DNA from: an uncultured Planctomycetota bacterium
GTDB taxonomy: Bacteria > Planctomycetota > Phycisphaerae > UBA1845 > Fen-1342
DNA: 64,000 bases
Reading direction: 5' to 3'
Assembly (NCBI GenBank): GCA_900696525.1
Contig: CAADGL010000012.1
Location: 62,001 to 126,000, forward strand
In this document: piece by piece, positions 1-9,521 of the stretch
Position numbering within the stretch: position 1 is the first letter of the stretch
Layout: every line of letters starts with the position of its first letter
Program-made: the position numbers and the translations under genes
The notes under the pieces: generated by a model
Databases searched by the model: none
Seen by the model: only the letters and a program-made list of their open reading frames with translations
What the model was told of the DNA's origin: nothing

Positions 1-595
1 GCGTGGCCCACGAGTTGTCGAACGCGGTGACGATGCCGCGCCCGCGCGCCCCCGCGACGACAGCCCGGATGTCCACAATCTCGAAATGCCCGCTGGTCGG
101 GCTCTCGAAATAGATCAGCCGCGTCTGCGGCCGGCACGCGCCGAGCAGCGCTCCCGCCTCGCTCGTCGTCAGGAACGTCGCCTCGATCCCGAAGCGCGCC
201 AACTGCCGCAGGTAGGTCTGCGTCGGTCCGTAGACGTGCGCCTGGGCCACGACGTGGTCGCCCGCCTTCAGCACGGCCCGCAGCGCCGCGCTGATCGCCC
301 CCATGCCCGACCCAAACCCGTAAGCCCACGTCCCACCCTCCAGCCGCGCCAGCTTCGCCTCCAGCATCGCCGTCGTCGGGTTCCCCACGCGCGTGTAGTC
401 GTAATGCGGCCCGTCCCCCCGCCGCCTGTTCCAGAACGCCTCCGCGTCCGGGTAGATGAACGTCGAGGTCTGGTAGATCGGCGGCGCCGCGGCCCCCTGC
501 TGCTCCGCCGGGTCCTCGGCGTAGTGCGTGCAAAGCGTCTCGAAGCCGCAATTCGGCAACGGGTCGTCATAGACGCGACGCGGCTTGAGCTCCAT
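1..595 (-). CDS. Cys/Met metabolism PLP-dependent (trans-sulfuration family) enzyme, truncated by window start
   Basis: Own translation of the minus strand from ATG at 593-595: MELKPRRVYDDPLPNCGFETLCTHYAEDP...PIYQTSTFIYPDAEAFWNRRRGDGPHYDYTRVGNPTTAMLEAKLARLEGG...GSGMGAISAAL...FESPTSGHFEIVDI. Typical of cystathionine gamma-synthase/lyase-like enzymes. The ORF track lists only wrong-frame ORFs here. Confidence 0.9.
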   Translation of the reverse strand, partial: MELKPRRVYDDPLPNCGFETLCTHYAEDPAEQQGAAAPPIYQTSTFIYPDAEAFWNRRRGDGPHYDYTRVGNPTTAMLEAKLARLEGGTWAYGFGSGMGAISAALRAVLKAGDHVVAQAHVYGPTQTYLRQLARFGIEATFLTTSEAGALLGACRPQTRLIYFESPTSGHFEIVDIRAVVAGARGRGIVTAFDNSWAT

Positions 596-651
596 TCCGG
601 CACAGTGTCCCCGCCCCGGCGCCCCGGTCAAGCGCCCGCGGCCCGGCGCGC

Positions 652-1395
652 TCATGCATCTCCAGCGCCCCCGAACGCTCGCTGCCGCGCCGCGGCGCGG
701 CGCTGCTCATAGACCTGCTCGCATTCCGGCGGGCGCACGTACAACGGGAGGACCTGCTGGCGTTCGAGGAACCGCCCGGCGACGATCAGCGGCCGCGCGG
801 CGCCGACAACCTCCTCGGCCAGCGGTCGCCAGTAATCCTCGGGCGCGACCCGCCCGCCGGCCGCAACCACGCGCTCCCGGTGCGGCGCGACGCCCGCCCC
901 CAGCGCAACGAATGGCGGCGCGATGCCGGCGAGGAACTCCGCCGGTGCGACCGCCGCCGCAGGCGCCAGAGCATCGAGTGCTCCGTCCGGTCTCAGGTTG
1001 AACGCCGCGGCATAAGCCAGCCCGCCGCGGGCATCCAGCATGACCGCGAGACGGCCCGGGCGCGGATTCAACCGCAGCGCGTTGCGCGCGATGACCTCCA
1101 GCGTCGGAACCGCGACGACCCGGCATCCCGCGACGGCCATGAGCATGCGCGCCAGGGCCGCGGAGATCCGCAGCCCGGTGAAGCTCCCGGGCCCCTGCGA
1201 CCAGCAGAGCACGTCCAGCTCGGCCGCGCGGCGGCCGTGCCGGCTCAGCAGCTCCGCGATCAACGGAAACAGCTCCGAGGCGTGCCGGCGCTCAGCCGAC
1301 AACAGGCGCGATTCGAGCAGCCGGTCTCCGCGCCACAGGCAAACGCTGCCGCGTGCGGCCGAGGTCTCTACGCCGAGCAACCATTGCGGTGACAT
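652..1395 (-). CDS. tsaB: tRNA threonylcarbamoyladenosine biosynthesis protein TsaB
   Basis: MSPQWLLGVETSAARGSVCLW...ERRHASELFPLI...GPGSFTGLRISAALARML; TsaB N-terminal signature. Start taken at the internal Met of the 652..1428 ORF. Confidence 0.9.
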   Translation of the reverse strand: MSPQWLLGVETSAARGSVCLWRGDRLLESRLLSAERRHASELFPLIAELLSRHGRRAAELDVLCWSQGPGSFTGLRISAALARMLMAVAGCRVVAVPTLEVIARNALRLNPRPGRLAVMLDARGGLAYAAAFNLRPDGALDALAPAAAVAPAEFLAGIAPPFVALGAGVAPHRERVVAAGGRVAPEDYWRPLAEEVVGAARPLIVAGRFLERQQVLPLYVRPPECEQVYEQRRAAARQRAFGGAGDA

Positions 1396-1464
1396 TGGAC
1401 GCATTGTAGCCGGAGTGCTTCGCGCCACGCCGTCAACGGCAAGCGGGAATTCGCCACTCGCTGG

Positions 1465-1542
1465 CGCTCGCGGCTCGTAACGCTCGCGGCTCGTAACGCT
1501 CGCGGCTCGTAACGCTCGCGGCTCGTAACGCTCGCGGCTCGT
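1465..1542. repeat. Tandem 16-bp repeat (CGCTCGCGGCTCGTAA), about 5 copies
   Basis: Read directly; copies start at 1465, 1481, 1497, 1513 and 1529 (last one truncated). Confidence 0.97.
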
Positions 1543-1584
1543 CGGGCGATCGCGTCGGCCGCGCTGTGCGCTTCGGCGGGGGCT

Positions 1585-2880
1585 TCAGGCCGTCAGCGGG
1601 CTCACGACCAAGCCGCTGGCGAGCTTCGGGAAAAAGTACGTGCTCTTCTGCGGCATCAGGTCGCCCGCCGTGCAGACGTCGCCCAGCTCCTTCATCGTCG
1701 TCGGCTGCATCAGGAAGCAGCAGCCACCCGTGTCGCGCGCCTCCTGAACAGCGGCGGAGGCCGACTTCACGTAGTGAATGTCAAGCGCCTGGCCCTTGGT
1801 GTGGCGGCCGATGACCCGGTCGAGCAGCCACGCGTGGAGGAAGGCGAGCCCGAGCCGGCGCCACGCCGCACTGCGCTCCGGGCACACGCCGTCCAGCAGC
1901 GTCTCCTTCCAGGGCCGAAGGACGTAGAAGCCCTCCCCGGCCCCGGGCGCAGCGCTGAACATCCCCACCGCTTGCGGGCCGAATTTCTCAAGCCGAGCCG
2001 GCACGTCGTCTGCGCCGTCCGCCGGCAGGTGCGCAATCTCGACGTCCGCATCGCCCTTCAGACTGGCCGGCGGAAACGCGACGCCCGGGACCACGCGATG
2101 CGTCGGCAGAATCAGCAGGCCCGGGTCCTCCATCGCACAGAACACGCACATCACGTAGTTCGCCGGATGATCCACCGGCAACGGCCCCTCGCGCTGCGCC
2201 AGCCACGCGCGGTACAGCATCGCCGTGCCGTAGCGGTGGTGGCCGTCGGCAATGAACGTCGGCCGCGAAGCCATCAGCTCACGGACCTCCGAGATCACCG
2301 TCGGATCGGTCACGGCCCACAGACGGTTCTCCACCGCGTCGAGCGTGCCATGGACGAGCGGGTTGGGGCCGATCGCCGCGGCCAGCCGCGCGGCCACCGT
2401 GTTCTCTGGGTCCGGGTAGAGACCGAAAATGGGGCTGAGCGTGGCGGCGGTGGCCTTCATCAGCGCCAGGCGGTCTTCCTTCGGACCACCGAAGGTCTGC
2501 TCATGCGGAAAGACGCTTCCCGCGCCAAAGGGCTCCAGCCGTAGGCGGGCGAAGAACATCTTTCGCACGTGGGCGCGGCCGGCGTGAGTGTAGGCCTGGT
2601 AATAGACGTAGATCGCCGGCGCCGCGTCGCGGAGCATGCGGCCATTTGAGAGCCAATCCTGGAGTTGCCGGCGGGCGCGCTCATAGACTTCAGGGGGGCC
2701 GGCGTGCTTTGGGGGCGTGTGGGGCAGGTCGACCAGGACGAAGTTGTCCGGGCTGCGCGCCAGGAGGGCTTGCCTGTCGGCCTCCGACAGCACGTCGTAG
2801 GGCGGCGACAGCAGCGACGAGACATCAGCCTGGCGATCGGTGGCGTAGCGGATACCCGCGAAAGGCAGGACGTAACTCAT
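1585..2880 (-). CDS. DUF1015 family protein
   Basis: Starts MSYVLPFAGIRYATDRQADVSSLLSPPYDVLSEADRQALLARSPDNFVLVDLP; contains FIADGHHRYGTAMLYR. The long ORF 1585..7089 is an artefactual upstream extension. Confidence 0.88.
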   Translation of the reverse strand: MSYVLPFAGIRYATDRQADVSSLLSPPYDVLSEADRQALLARSPDNFVLVDLPHTPPKHAGPPEVYERARRQLQDWLSNGRMLRDAAPAIYVYYQAYTHAGRAHVRKMFFARLRLEPFGAGSVFPHEQTFGGPKEDRLALMKATAATLSPIFGLYPDPENTVAARLAAAIGPNPLVHGTLDAVENRLWAVTDPTVISEVRELMASRPTFIADGHHRYGTAMLYRAWLAQREGPLPVDHPANYVMCVFCAMEDPGLLILPTHRVVPGVAFPPASLKGDADVEIAHLPADGADDVPARLEKFGPQAVGMFSAAPGAGEGFYVLRPWKETLLDGVCPERSAAWRRLGLAFLHAWLLDRVIGRHTKGQALDIHYVKSASAAVQEARDTGGCCFLMQPTTMKELGDVCTAGDLMPQKSTYFFPKLASGLVVSPLTA

Positions 2881-3028
2881 GCGGCAGAGTCCCCTTTCAA
2901 CGCCCGCCGCCGTGCCTCGGACCGCGCAGGTCCCGAGCGGCAAAGGCGTCAGGGTTTGGATTATAAGTCCTCGATGGCAATCGGGTAAGGAGGGCGGGCG
3001 CAATCGTCTGCGGTTCCGCAACGTTTCG

Positions 3029-3057
3029 TTGACTCGACACTTATGAAGCACTAGATT
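3029..3057 (+). promoter_or_regulatory. Candidate sigma70-like promoter upstream of the FG-GAP lipoprotein
   Basis: TTGACT - 17 bp - TAGATT, about 80 bp before the start codon; an SD-like CTGGAGG precedes ATG 3139. Confidence 0.5.
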
Positions 3058-3138
3058 AGCGGTTGGTGGGCGCGTGTTCACACCAACCCGCCTTAGCGAG
3101 CTGATTCGAGCGTCTTTACTACCCTCTGGAGGTAGCCA

Positions 3139-6100
3139 ATGTCGAACCCGCGTATCGGGCGAGCCTGCACACGGTCTTTTGCGCTGTTCGTCGGCCTCGC
3201 ATTCGGCGTGCTGACTGGGTGCCCGCCTGTGCCTCAGCAACCCAACGTCCCCACGGACGAAGAGCCCAATCAAACCACTCAACCGCCGGCCGACTCCAAC
3301 AGCACGATCGACCGGCCGATTCCTCCGCCCGTCCTCGACGACGACACCACGACGGTGATCGGCGGCGGCGGCGGCGGCGCCAACCCGCCCGGGGGCGGGG
3401 GCGGCGGCGGCGGCGGGCAGGGCCAGCAGTTCATCTTCCTGAACGTCACCGCCCCGGGCGGCAACCTGCGCATCCGGCCAGGCGCAATCGTCGACGTCAA
3501 GTTCGAGTTCCAGGACTCGCAGGGCGCCGCTCAGAAAGTCGAGCTCCTCATCGCCCGCGACGACAACGCCGACAACCAGCCCGACGGCGTGCCCGTGCGG
3601 ATCATTCCGATCAGCGCCCAGGGCGGCAGCAACACCTTCAGCCTGAACACGACTACCATCAGCGACCTGCTCGTCAACGGCTACGCCCGGTTTGTGTTCG
3701 GCGTGCGCGTCACGACGCTCAACAACACCGTCTACCAGGACTACTCGAGCGGCTCGGTGGTGATCGACGACACGGCGCCGACGGCCACCTGGGTCGGCCC
3801 GCTTGACGACGCGCTGACCAACCGCGTGTCCTCGTGGCCGGTCACCGTCAGCACCACGGACAACTCGCCCCATACCGTCCGCGTCCTCCTCGACAAGGAC
3901 ACCACCCCGCTCAACGGTAACGAGTTCGAACTGATCGCCCCCGCGAACATCGCCGCCGGAACCAACACGACGACCTTCAGCCCGTCGCTGCTGCCCTTCC
4001 CGGTCGGCACCTATTACTACTATGTCATCACGTCCGACGGCATCGACCCGGCGGACGCCTTCTACGCCGAACGCTCCGCCGGCGACCCGATCAAGATCCG
4101 ACTGACGAACCGGCTGATCGGCAACGTCGATCTGGGCAACCTCGGCAACAACCTGGGCGGAATCTTCCAGGGCTTCAACTTCAACGACCTGGCCGGCTCC
4201 TCCATCCGCAGTGTGCCCGACCTCAACGGCGACGGCCGCAACGAGCTCGTCGTCGGGTCGCGCTTCGGCAAGCCGCGCCTGATCGAGAACAACGGCGTCG
4301 GCTTCGGCGAAGCCTACCTGATCTACGGCTCGGCGCAGCGCTTCACCGGCACGCGCACGCTGAACTCCGTCGGCACCACGACGCCCGGCCTGGTCTTCTT
4401 CGGCATGCGGACGCCGCGAACCGCCTCCATCGCTCCGCCCAACCAGAGCACGCGCTGGACCTCGGGCCTGTCCGACATCACGGTCATCCCCGACATGGAC
4501 GGCGATAACCTCCCGGAGCTGGTCTTCAGCTTCCCGCGCGTCGAGTCGATCAACCTCGGCGAGACCAACCCGACCATCCAGCATCCGGAGCTTGCGCCCG
4601 ACCTGCCCAGCATGGGCAATCTCGAATACAACGCGTTCTACGGGCTGTTCCCGGTCTGGCATCCGAACGAGGCGCAGCTCACCCGCGGCGGCATCATCAT
4701 CGTGTCGAGCCAGAACGAGATGCTCCAGAATCCGGGTCTGCTCAACCGCAAGTCGGACCGCGTCATCGACCTCCACGAGGTCGGCCAGCTCTTCACCAAC
4801 ATGAGCCGTCCTTCGCTGATCCCGTACATCCGCAACGCCCGCACCCGTCTCGATGGCGCCATGCAGTGCGCCGACTGCGACTTCCTGCCGCCCAACGGCT
4901 GCGACCCCGGCGATCCTGACGCCGATCCGCCGGCGCCCGGCAATTGCGGCGAAGACGAGTGCGTCCTGGCGCTCGGCGAGGAGCTGGACGGCCGCGAGAA
5001 GCTCCTGATCCGCTACGAGGTCTTCTGGGACGTGGTCTTCAACAATCAGGGCCCCGGCGGCTTCCACCAGCCGTGGACCGCCGTCCCCGCGAATCCGCCG
5101 CTGGCCAGTCCGCTCTCCTTCCCGTTCACGCCGCCGCCCTTCGGCGCACCGCCCTTCCCCTTCAGCTTCTACCCGAACCTGTGGGCGTTTGATTCCATGG
5201 GCAACGGCGGCGGAGCGTGCGGCGACATCAACGGCAGCGGGTGCGAGGTGACCAACCACTGGTTCTCGTGGTCGCCGACGCTGCCGGGCACGACGCTCGC
5301 GGGCACGCCGTCCTGGGCTACGCAGGGCAACCCGGTTCAGACGCTGCCCACGTGCTACCCGACCAATCCGTGCATCACGGACGTCGAGCCCGAGGACGGA
5401 CCCTGCCCGGCCCCGAGCGCTCCATGCACCAACCCGGCCCTTGATGTCGCCGCCGGCGGCAGCACGGCCTGGACCGGTTTCTACGGCCCGACGACTTCGG
5501 CCTACACCAGCAGCGCGGCGGGGACCTTCCCGTCGCCGACCGGGGCGCGCGTTCTCGGCCAGCGGGTCAACGACCGCTTCGGCACGGCGATCGGCTCCGA
5601 CGGCAACTGGCTGTATATCAGCGCTCCGGAGCGCACCGCGAACGACGCCCCGTACGGCTCGGACATCCCGAGCCTGCCCGGCACGCGCAGCAAGTCGGGC
5701 ATCGTCTACCAGCTCCGCACCAACGCTCCCCTGCCGCCGGACGGCATCACCCGCACGCAGCTCTGGATGGAGCGCGGCACGCGCCAGGAGCAGGACCCGA
5801 ACTTCCCGGATGATCCCAACGCGATCATCACGGTGGGCCTGAGCTGGCCGTACGTCGACGCCCAGCTCCCGAACCGCGTCGATTACACGATGCCCGTGCC
5901 GCACAACTACATCATCGAGTCCGTCGGCTCGACCCGCGGCAATCCCGAGATCGGCCGCGCCGATCGCCTCTTCGGCGATCCGCAGCAGCCGCAGTGCCCG
6001 CCGGGATACGACCCGGCGACCGACTCGCCCGACGCGTCGGCCATCAACTCCTACACGCCGTATCCCGCCGGAACCTCCGGCTACTTCGTCGACCGCACGC

Positions 6101-7038
6101 CGCAGATCGTCGGCCCGCACGCCAACGCGAAGATCGAGTTCGTGCGGGCGCTGGGCGACGTGAACGGCGACGGCATCCGCGACTTCGCGGTCGGCTCGGC
6201 CGAGGTCCGCTCGAACGTCGGCCAAGGCACGGGCGACAAGGTCGGAGCGATCTTCATCGTCTACGGCCGGCCGACCGGCCTCGAGGGCGACTACCTCCTC
6301 GAGCAGCTCGCGCTGAACCGCAGCGATCCGAGCCGCCTCGCCGGCATCCTCGTCAAGGGCGTGAGCCCGGGCGAGACGCTGGCGCGCGTTTTCGCGGACG
6401 CCGGTGATTTCAACGGCGACGGCTTCGCCGACGTGGTCATCGGCAACGAGGGCGCCAACAGCAACACCGGCGAGGTGATCCTGCTCTTTGGCTCCAGCGT
6501 CGAGAACGCCCCGAGCAGCCCCGGTCCGGGCGATCCGGACGGCGTGCCCGGCGGCGGCTGGACGCCCGATACCATCCCGCTGGAACGCGCCATCCGCTTC
6601 GTCGGAGCGAATCCGGGCGACCTGGCCGGCGCCAACGTCTCCTCCGCCGGTGACGTCGATAACGATGGCAAGGCCGATCTGCTCATCGCCGCACCGGGCG
6701 CCGACGGCGGCCGGGGCGCCGTGTACCTGATCTACGGCTCGAGTGATCTCTTCGGCGAGATCAACCTGGGCAGCCTCACCATCACGAACACCGACGTCGC
6801 CTTCGCGAAGTTCGTCGGCCGCAAGCTCGGCGACGCGCTCGGCGGCGGCATGAAGATCGTGACGAACACCGATCCAGGTGGCGGCTCGACCACGGCCTAC
6901 TCGCAGGGCCTGTCGCCGCTGGGCGACATCGATGGCGACGGAAACGCCGACTTTGCGATCAGCGCGATGCTCGCGGATCCGGGCCAGAAGGTCGACGCAG
7001 GCGAGATCTACATTCTGTACGGTCGCACCGGCCCGTAA
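3139..7038 (+). CDS. FG-GAP/integrin-alpha-like repeat lipoprotein
   Basis: Lipobox-like signal (ALFVGLAFGVLTGC), repeated DLNGDGRNELVVGSR, GDVNGDGIRDFAVGSAE, GDFNGDGFADVVIGNEG, GDVDNDGKADLLIAAPGA and GDIDGDGNADFAISAM motifs; poly-Gly linker. Confidence 0.9.
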   Translation: MSNPRIGRACTRSFALFVGLAFGVLTGCPPVPQQPNVPTDEEPNQTTQPPADSNSTIDRPIPPPVLDDDTTTVIGGGGGGANPPGGGGGGGGGQGQQFIFLNVTAPGGNLRIRPGAIVDVKFEFQDSQGAAQKVELLIARDDNADNQPDGVPVRIIPISAQGGSNTFSLNTTTISDLLVNGYARFVFGVRVTTLNNTVYQDYSSGSVVIDDTAPTATWVGPLDDALTNRVSSWPVTVSTTDNSPHTVRVLLDKDTTPLNGNEFELIAPANIAAGTNTTTFSPSLLPFPVGTYYYYVITSDGIDPADAFYAERSAGDPIKIRLTNRLIGNVDLGNLGNNLGGIFQGFNFNDLAGSSIRSVPDLNGDGRNELVVGSRFGKPRLIENNGVGFGEAYLIYGSAQRFTGTRTLNSVGTTTPGLVFFGMRTPRTASIAPPNQSTRWTSGLSDITVIPDMDGDNLPELVFSFPRVESINLGETNPTIQHPELAPDLPSMGNLEYNAFYGLFPVWHPNEAQLTRGGIIIVSSQNEMLQNPGLLNRKSDRVIDLHEVGQLFTNMSRPSLIPYIRNARTRLDGAMQCADCDFLPPNGCDPGDPDADPPAPGNCGEDECVLALGEELDGREKLLIRYEVFWDVVFNNQGPGGFHQPWTAVPANPPLASPLSFPFTPPPFGAPPFPFSFYPNLWAFDSMGNGGGACGDINGSGCEVTNHWFSWSPTLPGTTLAGTPSWATQGNPVQTLPTCYPTNPCITDVEPEDGPCPAPSAPCTNPALDVAAGGSTAWTGFYGPTTSAYTSSAAGTFPSPTGARVLGQRVNDRFGTAIGSDGNWLYISAPERTANDAPYGSDIPSLPGTRSKSGIVYQLRTNAPLPPDGITRTQLWMERGTRQEQDPNFPDDPNAIITVGLSWPYVDAQLPNRVDYTMPVPHNYIIESVGSTRGNPEIGRADRLFGDPQQPQCPPGYDPATDSPDASAINSYTPYPAGTSGYFVDRTPQIVGPHANAKIEFVRALGDVNGDGIRDFAVGSAEVRSNVGQGTGDKVGAIFIVYGRPTGLEGDYLLEQLALNRSDPSRLAGILVKGVSPGETLARVFADAGDFNGDGFADVVIGNEGANSNTGEVILLFGSSVENAPSSPGPGDPDGVPGGGWTPDTIPLERAIRFVGANPGDLAGANVSSAGDVDNDGKADLLIAAPGADGGRGAVYLIYGSSDLFGEINLGSLTITNTDVAFAKFVGRKLGDALGGGMKIVTNTDPGGGSTTAYSQGLSPLGDIDGDGNADFAISAMLADPGQKVDAGEIYILYGRTGP

Positions 7039-7070
7039 GCGGGCGGCATCGGCCGGCAGATTGCCGAACG

Positions 7071-7113
7071 CAGGGTGAGCCCGAGCCATGTGGTCGGGCT
7101 CACCCTGTTTTTT
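7071..7113 (+). terminator. Rho-independent terminator of the FG-GAP lipoprotein gene
   Basis: Perfect 14-bp stem CAGGGTGAGCCCGA / TCGGGCTCACCCTG, 9-nt loop, followed by TTTTTT. Confidence 0.93.
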
Positions 7114-7536
7114 GGTCTTCCGCGGTCATGCCGCGTGACCTCCGCGGCGAAGCGGGCTGCGTGTCGCTTGGGTTCGGATTCGCGGATTCGACGCCGACCG
7201 GGTCCGCTCCATCGCGCAGCGCGCAAAAAGACTTCCGGAATCGAACCCCGCTGGGTCAATCCCGGAAGTGCGCCACGGCTTAGAAACAGCCGCAAAGTCC
7301 GACATTTCAGCGACCGTCAGGCCGGCCAGGCGGTTGACGATCCGACCGGGACACTATATCCGATGGGTATCGGGGTGTCCATGGCTTGCGGCACTAATGA
7401 GAAACAATTTGCATATAACGCAACTCGCTGCTAACAAGGAAATTATGCCACGTCCGTGCGATCAACCGTGGCGATCTCCGCCCGCCAAGCCATCGTCCTA
7501 TAACAGTCCGGGAGCGGTTCTGGACGAGGCCGCCGC

Positions 7537-8505
7537 ATGACCGCCGCCGAACAGCCCCCGCGGCGACGTGCGGCGGCGAGCGCCACCGTCGTACAGGTCG
7601 CGCGTCCGTGTCGTGAACACGTGCGGATCGAGTGCGCGATGCGCGACTTTGCCGAGCCGCTGCCCGGCCAGTTCGCGCAACTGCTCTGTGCCGATCCGGA
7701 CTCGGCCGCGCCGCGCGAGCTGACCTGGAGCGACGACGAACCGCCATTGCTCACCCGCGATGACTGGCGCGAATGCAGCGCCTATCTGCGCCGGCCCTTC
7801 AGCATCGCCGACGCCTGGCGCGATCGCGAAGGCCTCACGCATCTTGTCTTCATCTCGCGCGCCGTCGGCGTCGGAACCGGCTGGCTCGATCGGCTGCGCC
7901 CCGGCGACACGCTCAACCTCACCGGCCCGCTCGGCAGGGGCTTCGATCTGCCGGCTCAGCCGCGCCCCCTGCTGCTCGTCGGCGGCGGCGTCGGGATACC
8001 GCCGCTGCTGCTGTTGTCGCGGCGCCTGGCGCAGATGGCCTGGCGCGACGTCGTGGTGATCTTCGGCGCCACCAGCGCCGACCTGCTGCCGGTGCCGCTG
8101 CTGGCCGAGCCCGACCCGCGCGGCACGGCGACGCGCTGCATCGAGCTGCCCGGTGACGCGGCGTTCCCGGCGATCGTGACGACCGACGACGGCACGCTCG
8201 GGCTGCGCGGTCGGGTCACCGACGCCCTGCGAGCCTGGGTCGAGACCGCTGGCGAGGCGGCTGGCGGCGCCGTCGTGATGGCCTGCGGCCCGGAGGGCAT
8301 GCTCGCGGCCCTGGCCCGCCAGACGCGCGATCTCGGCCTGGCCTGCCAGTTGTGCATCGAGCGGCAGATGGGCTGCGGTCTGGGCACGTGCCTGTCGTGC
8401 GTCGTGCGCGTCCGCGACGCGTCCCGTCCCGCCGGCTGGCGCTGGGCGCTGAGCTGCACGGAGGGCCCCGTCTTCGAACGCGACGCGCTGTACGACTATT
8501 CCTGA
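7537..8505 (+). CDS. FAD/NAD-binding oxidoreductase, dihydroorotate dehydrogenase electron-transfer subunit (PyrK)-like
   Basis: RRPFSIADAW, GPLGRGFDL, LLVGGGVGIPPLLLLSRRL, MACGPEGMLAAL and C-terminal CQLCIERQMGCGLGTCLSC [2Fe-2S] ligands. Confidence 0.85.
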   Translation: MTAAEQPPRRRAAASATVVQVARPCREHVRIECAMRDFAEPLPGQFAQLLCADPDSAAPRELTWSDDEPPLLTRDDWRECSAYLRRPFSIADAWRDREGLTHLVFISRAVGVGTGWLDRLRPGDTLNLTGPLGRGFDLPAQPRPLLLVGGGVGIPPLLLLSRRLAQMAWRDVVVIFGATSADLLPVPLLAEPDPRGTATRCIELPGDAAFPAIVTTDDGTLGLRGRVTDALRAWVETAGEAAGGAVVMACGPEGMLAALARQTRDLGLACQLCIERQMGCGLGTCLSCVVRVRDASRPAGWRWALSCTEGPVFERDALYDYS

Positions 8506-9521
8506 CGACCGGAACCACTGGCCGCGCCCGACGCAGCCGCTACCGCCGCGCCCGCGAGCCGGCGGGCGAGTGCGGCAACAAGCGATTGCAGCAGAACAAA
8601 CGCCAGGACGAGCAGGCCGACGAAGATGCGCGTCCACCAACTGCTCAGTCCCCCGTGAAACGTGATCAGCGTCTGGATCAGCCCGAGAATCAGTACGCCC
8701 ATCGCCGTGCCCGCGACGTAGCCTGCGCCGCCGCTCAGCAGCGTGCCGCCGATGACGACGGCGGCGATGGCATCAAGCTCAAAGCCCGTGCACGCCGCCG
8801 GGTTGCCCGACTGCGTGTAGCACGCATACACGACGCCGGCCAGCGACGAGCACATACCGGAGAAGGCGTAGACGCCGACGCGCGTTCGCCCGACGGGCAG
8901 GCCCATCAGCCGCGAGGCATGCTCGTCTGCGCCGATCGCGTAGATCGCCCGCCCCCAGCACGTCGTGTGCGCCAGGCAGATCGCCAGCACAAGCCACGCT
9001 GGAAAGACGACGGCGACGACCGGCAGCGCCAGCCGCTCGCCGAGAGGGATCGCCAGGTCCTGCACGAGCGTCTGCTGAAAGAACCCGTGGCGGATGCCGA
9101 GCGATTGCGGATGCAGCACGAAGGCCAGGCCGCGCGCGAGGAACATCCCCGCGAGCGTCACAAGAAACGCCGGCAGCCGAAACCCGTGGATGAGCCCGCC
9201 CATCACGGCGCCGAACGTCGTCCCCAGCAACAGGGCCGATACGATCGCCGACGCCGGATCGACGCCCCACGGGCCGACCAGCGCCGCTACCCACACGCTG
9301 GTGAACGCGACAACCGCCCCGACCGACAGGTCGATTCCGCCGGAGATGATGACGAGCGTGGCCCCGACGGCCGCGATGCCGAGGAACGAGCTGTCCGCCA
9401 GCAGGTTCACCAGCACGCGCGGCGAGCCGAAGTTGGCGAAGCAAAGGCACCCCGAAGCGTAGAGCCCGGCGAGCACGACGGCCGTCGCCGCCAGCGGAAT
9501 GAGCTTCGGAGACACCGTCAT
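8496..9521 (-). CDS. Sugar ABC transporter permease (RbsC/YjfF type)
   Basis: MTVSPKLIPLAATAVVLAGLYASG...GATLVIISGGIDLSVGAVVAFTSV; hydrophobic permease. Stop overlaps the convergent PyrK-like gene. Confidence 0.9.
   Translation of the reverse strand: MTVSPKLIPLAATAVVLAGLYASGCLCFANFGSPRVLVNLLADSSFLGIAAVGATLVIISGGIDLSVGAVVAFTSVWVAALVGPWGVDPASAIVSALLLGTTFGAVMGGLIHGFRLPAFLVTLAGMFLARGLAFVLHPQSLGIRHGFFQQTLVQDLAIPLGERLALPVVAVVFPAWLVLAICLAHTTCWGRAIYAIGADEHASRLMGLPVGRTRVGVYAFSGMCSSLAGVVYACYTQSGNPAACTGFELDAIAAVVIGGTLLSGGAGYVAGTAMGVLILGLIQTLITFHGGLSSWWTRIFVGLLVLAFVLLQSLVAALARRLAGAAVAAASGAASGSGRQE

Noticed and set aside
1441-1560. Repeat array as a CRISPR
   Set aside because: The 16-bp units are contiguous with no spacers, and no cas genes are present in the window.
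3357-3419. (GGC)n / poly-Gly tract as a phase-variation switch
   Set aside because: It is a trinucleotide-type in-frame repeat, so length changes would alter linker length rather than frame; most likely just a Gly linker.
2881-7089. Minus-strand 1834-aa ORF (1585..7089) spanning the whole FG-GAP gene
   Set aside because: Only the 1585..2880 part resembles a protein (DUF1015). The rest is antisense to a clear plus-strand lipoprotein; low-stop antisense frames are expected in GC-rich coding DNA.
7236-7262. tRNA T-loop-like GGGGTTCGATTCC on the minus strand
   Set aside because: Only two T-stem base pairs form and there is no room for an anticodon arm within the flanking 8-bp stem; not a tRNA or clear attachment site.
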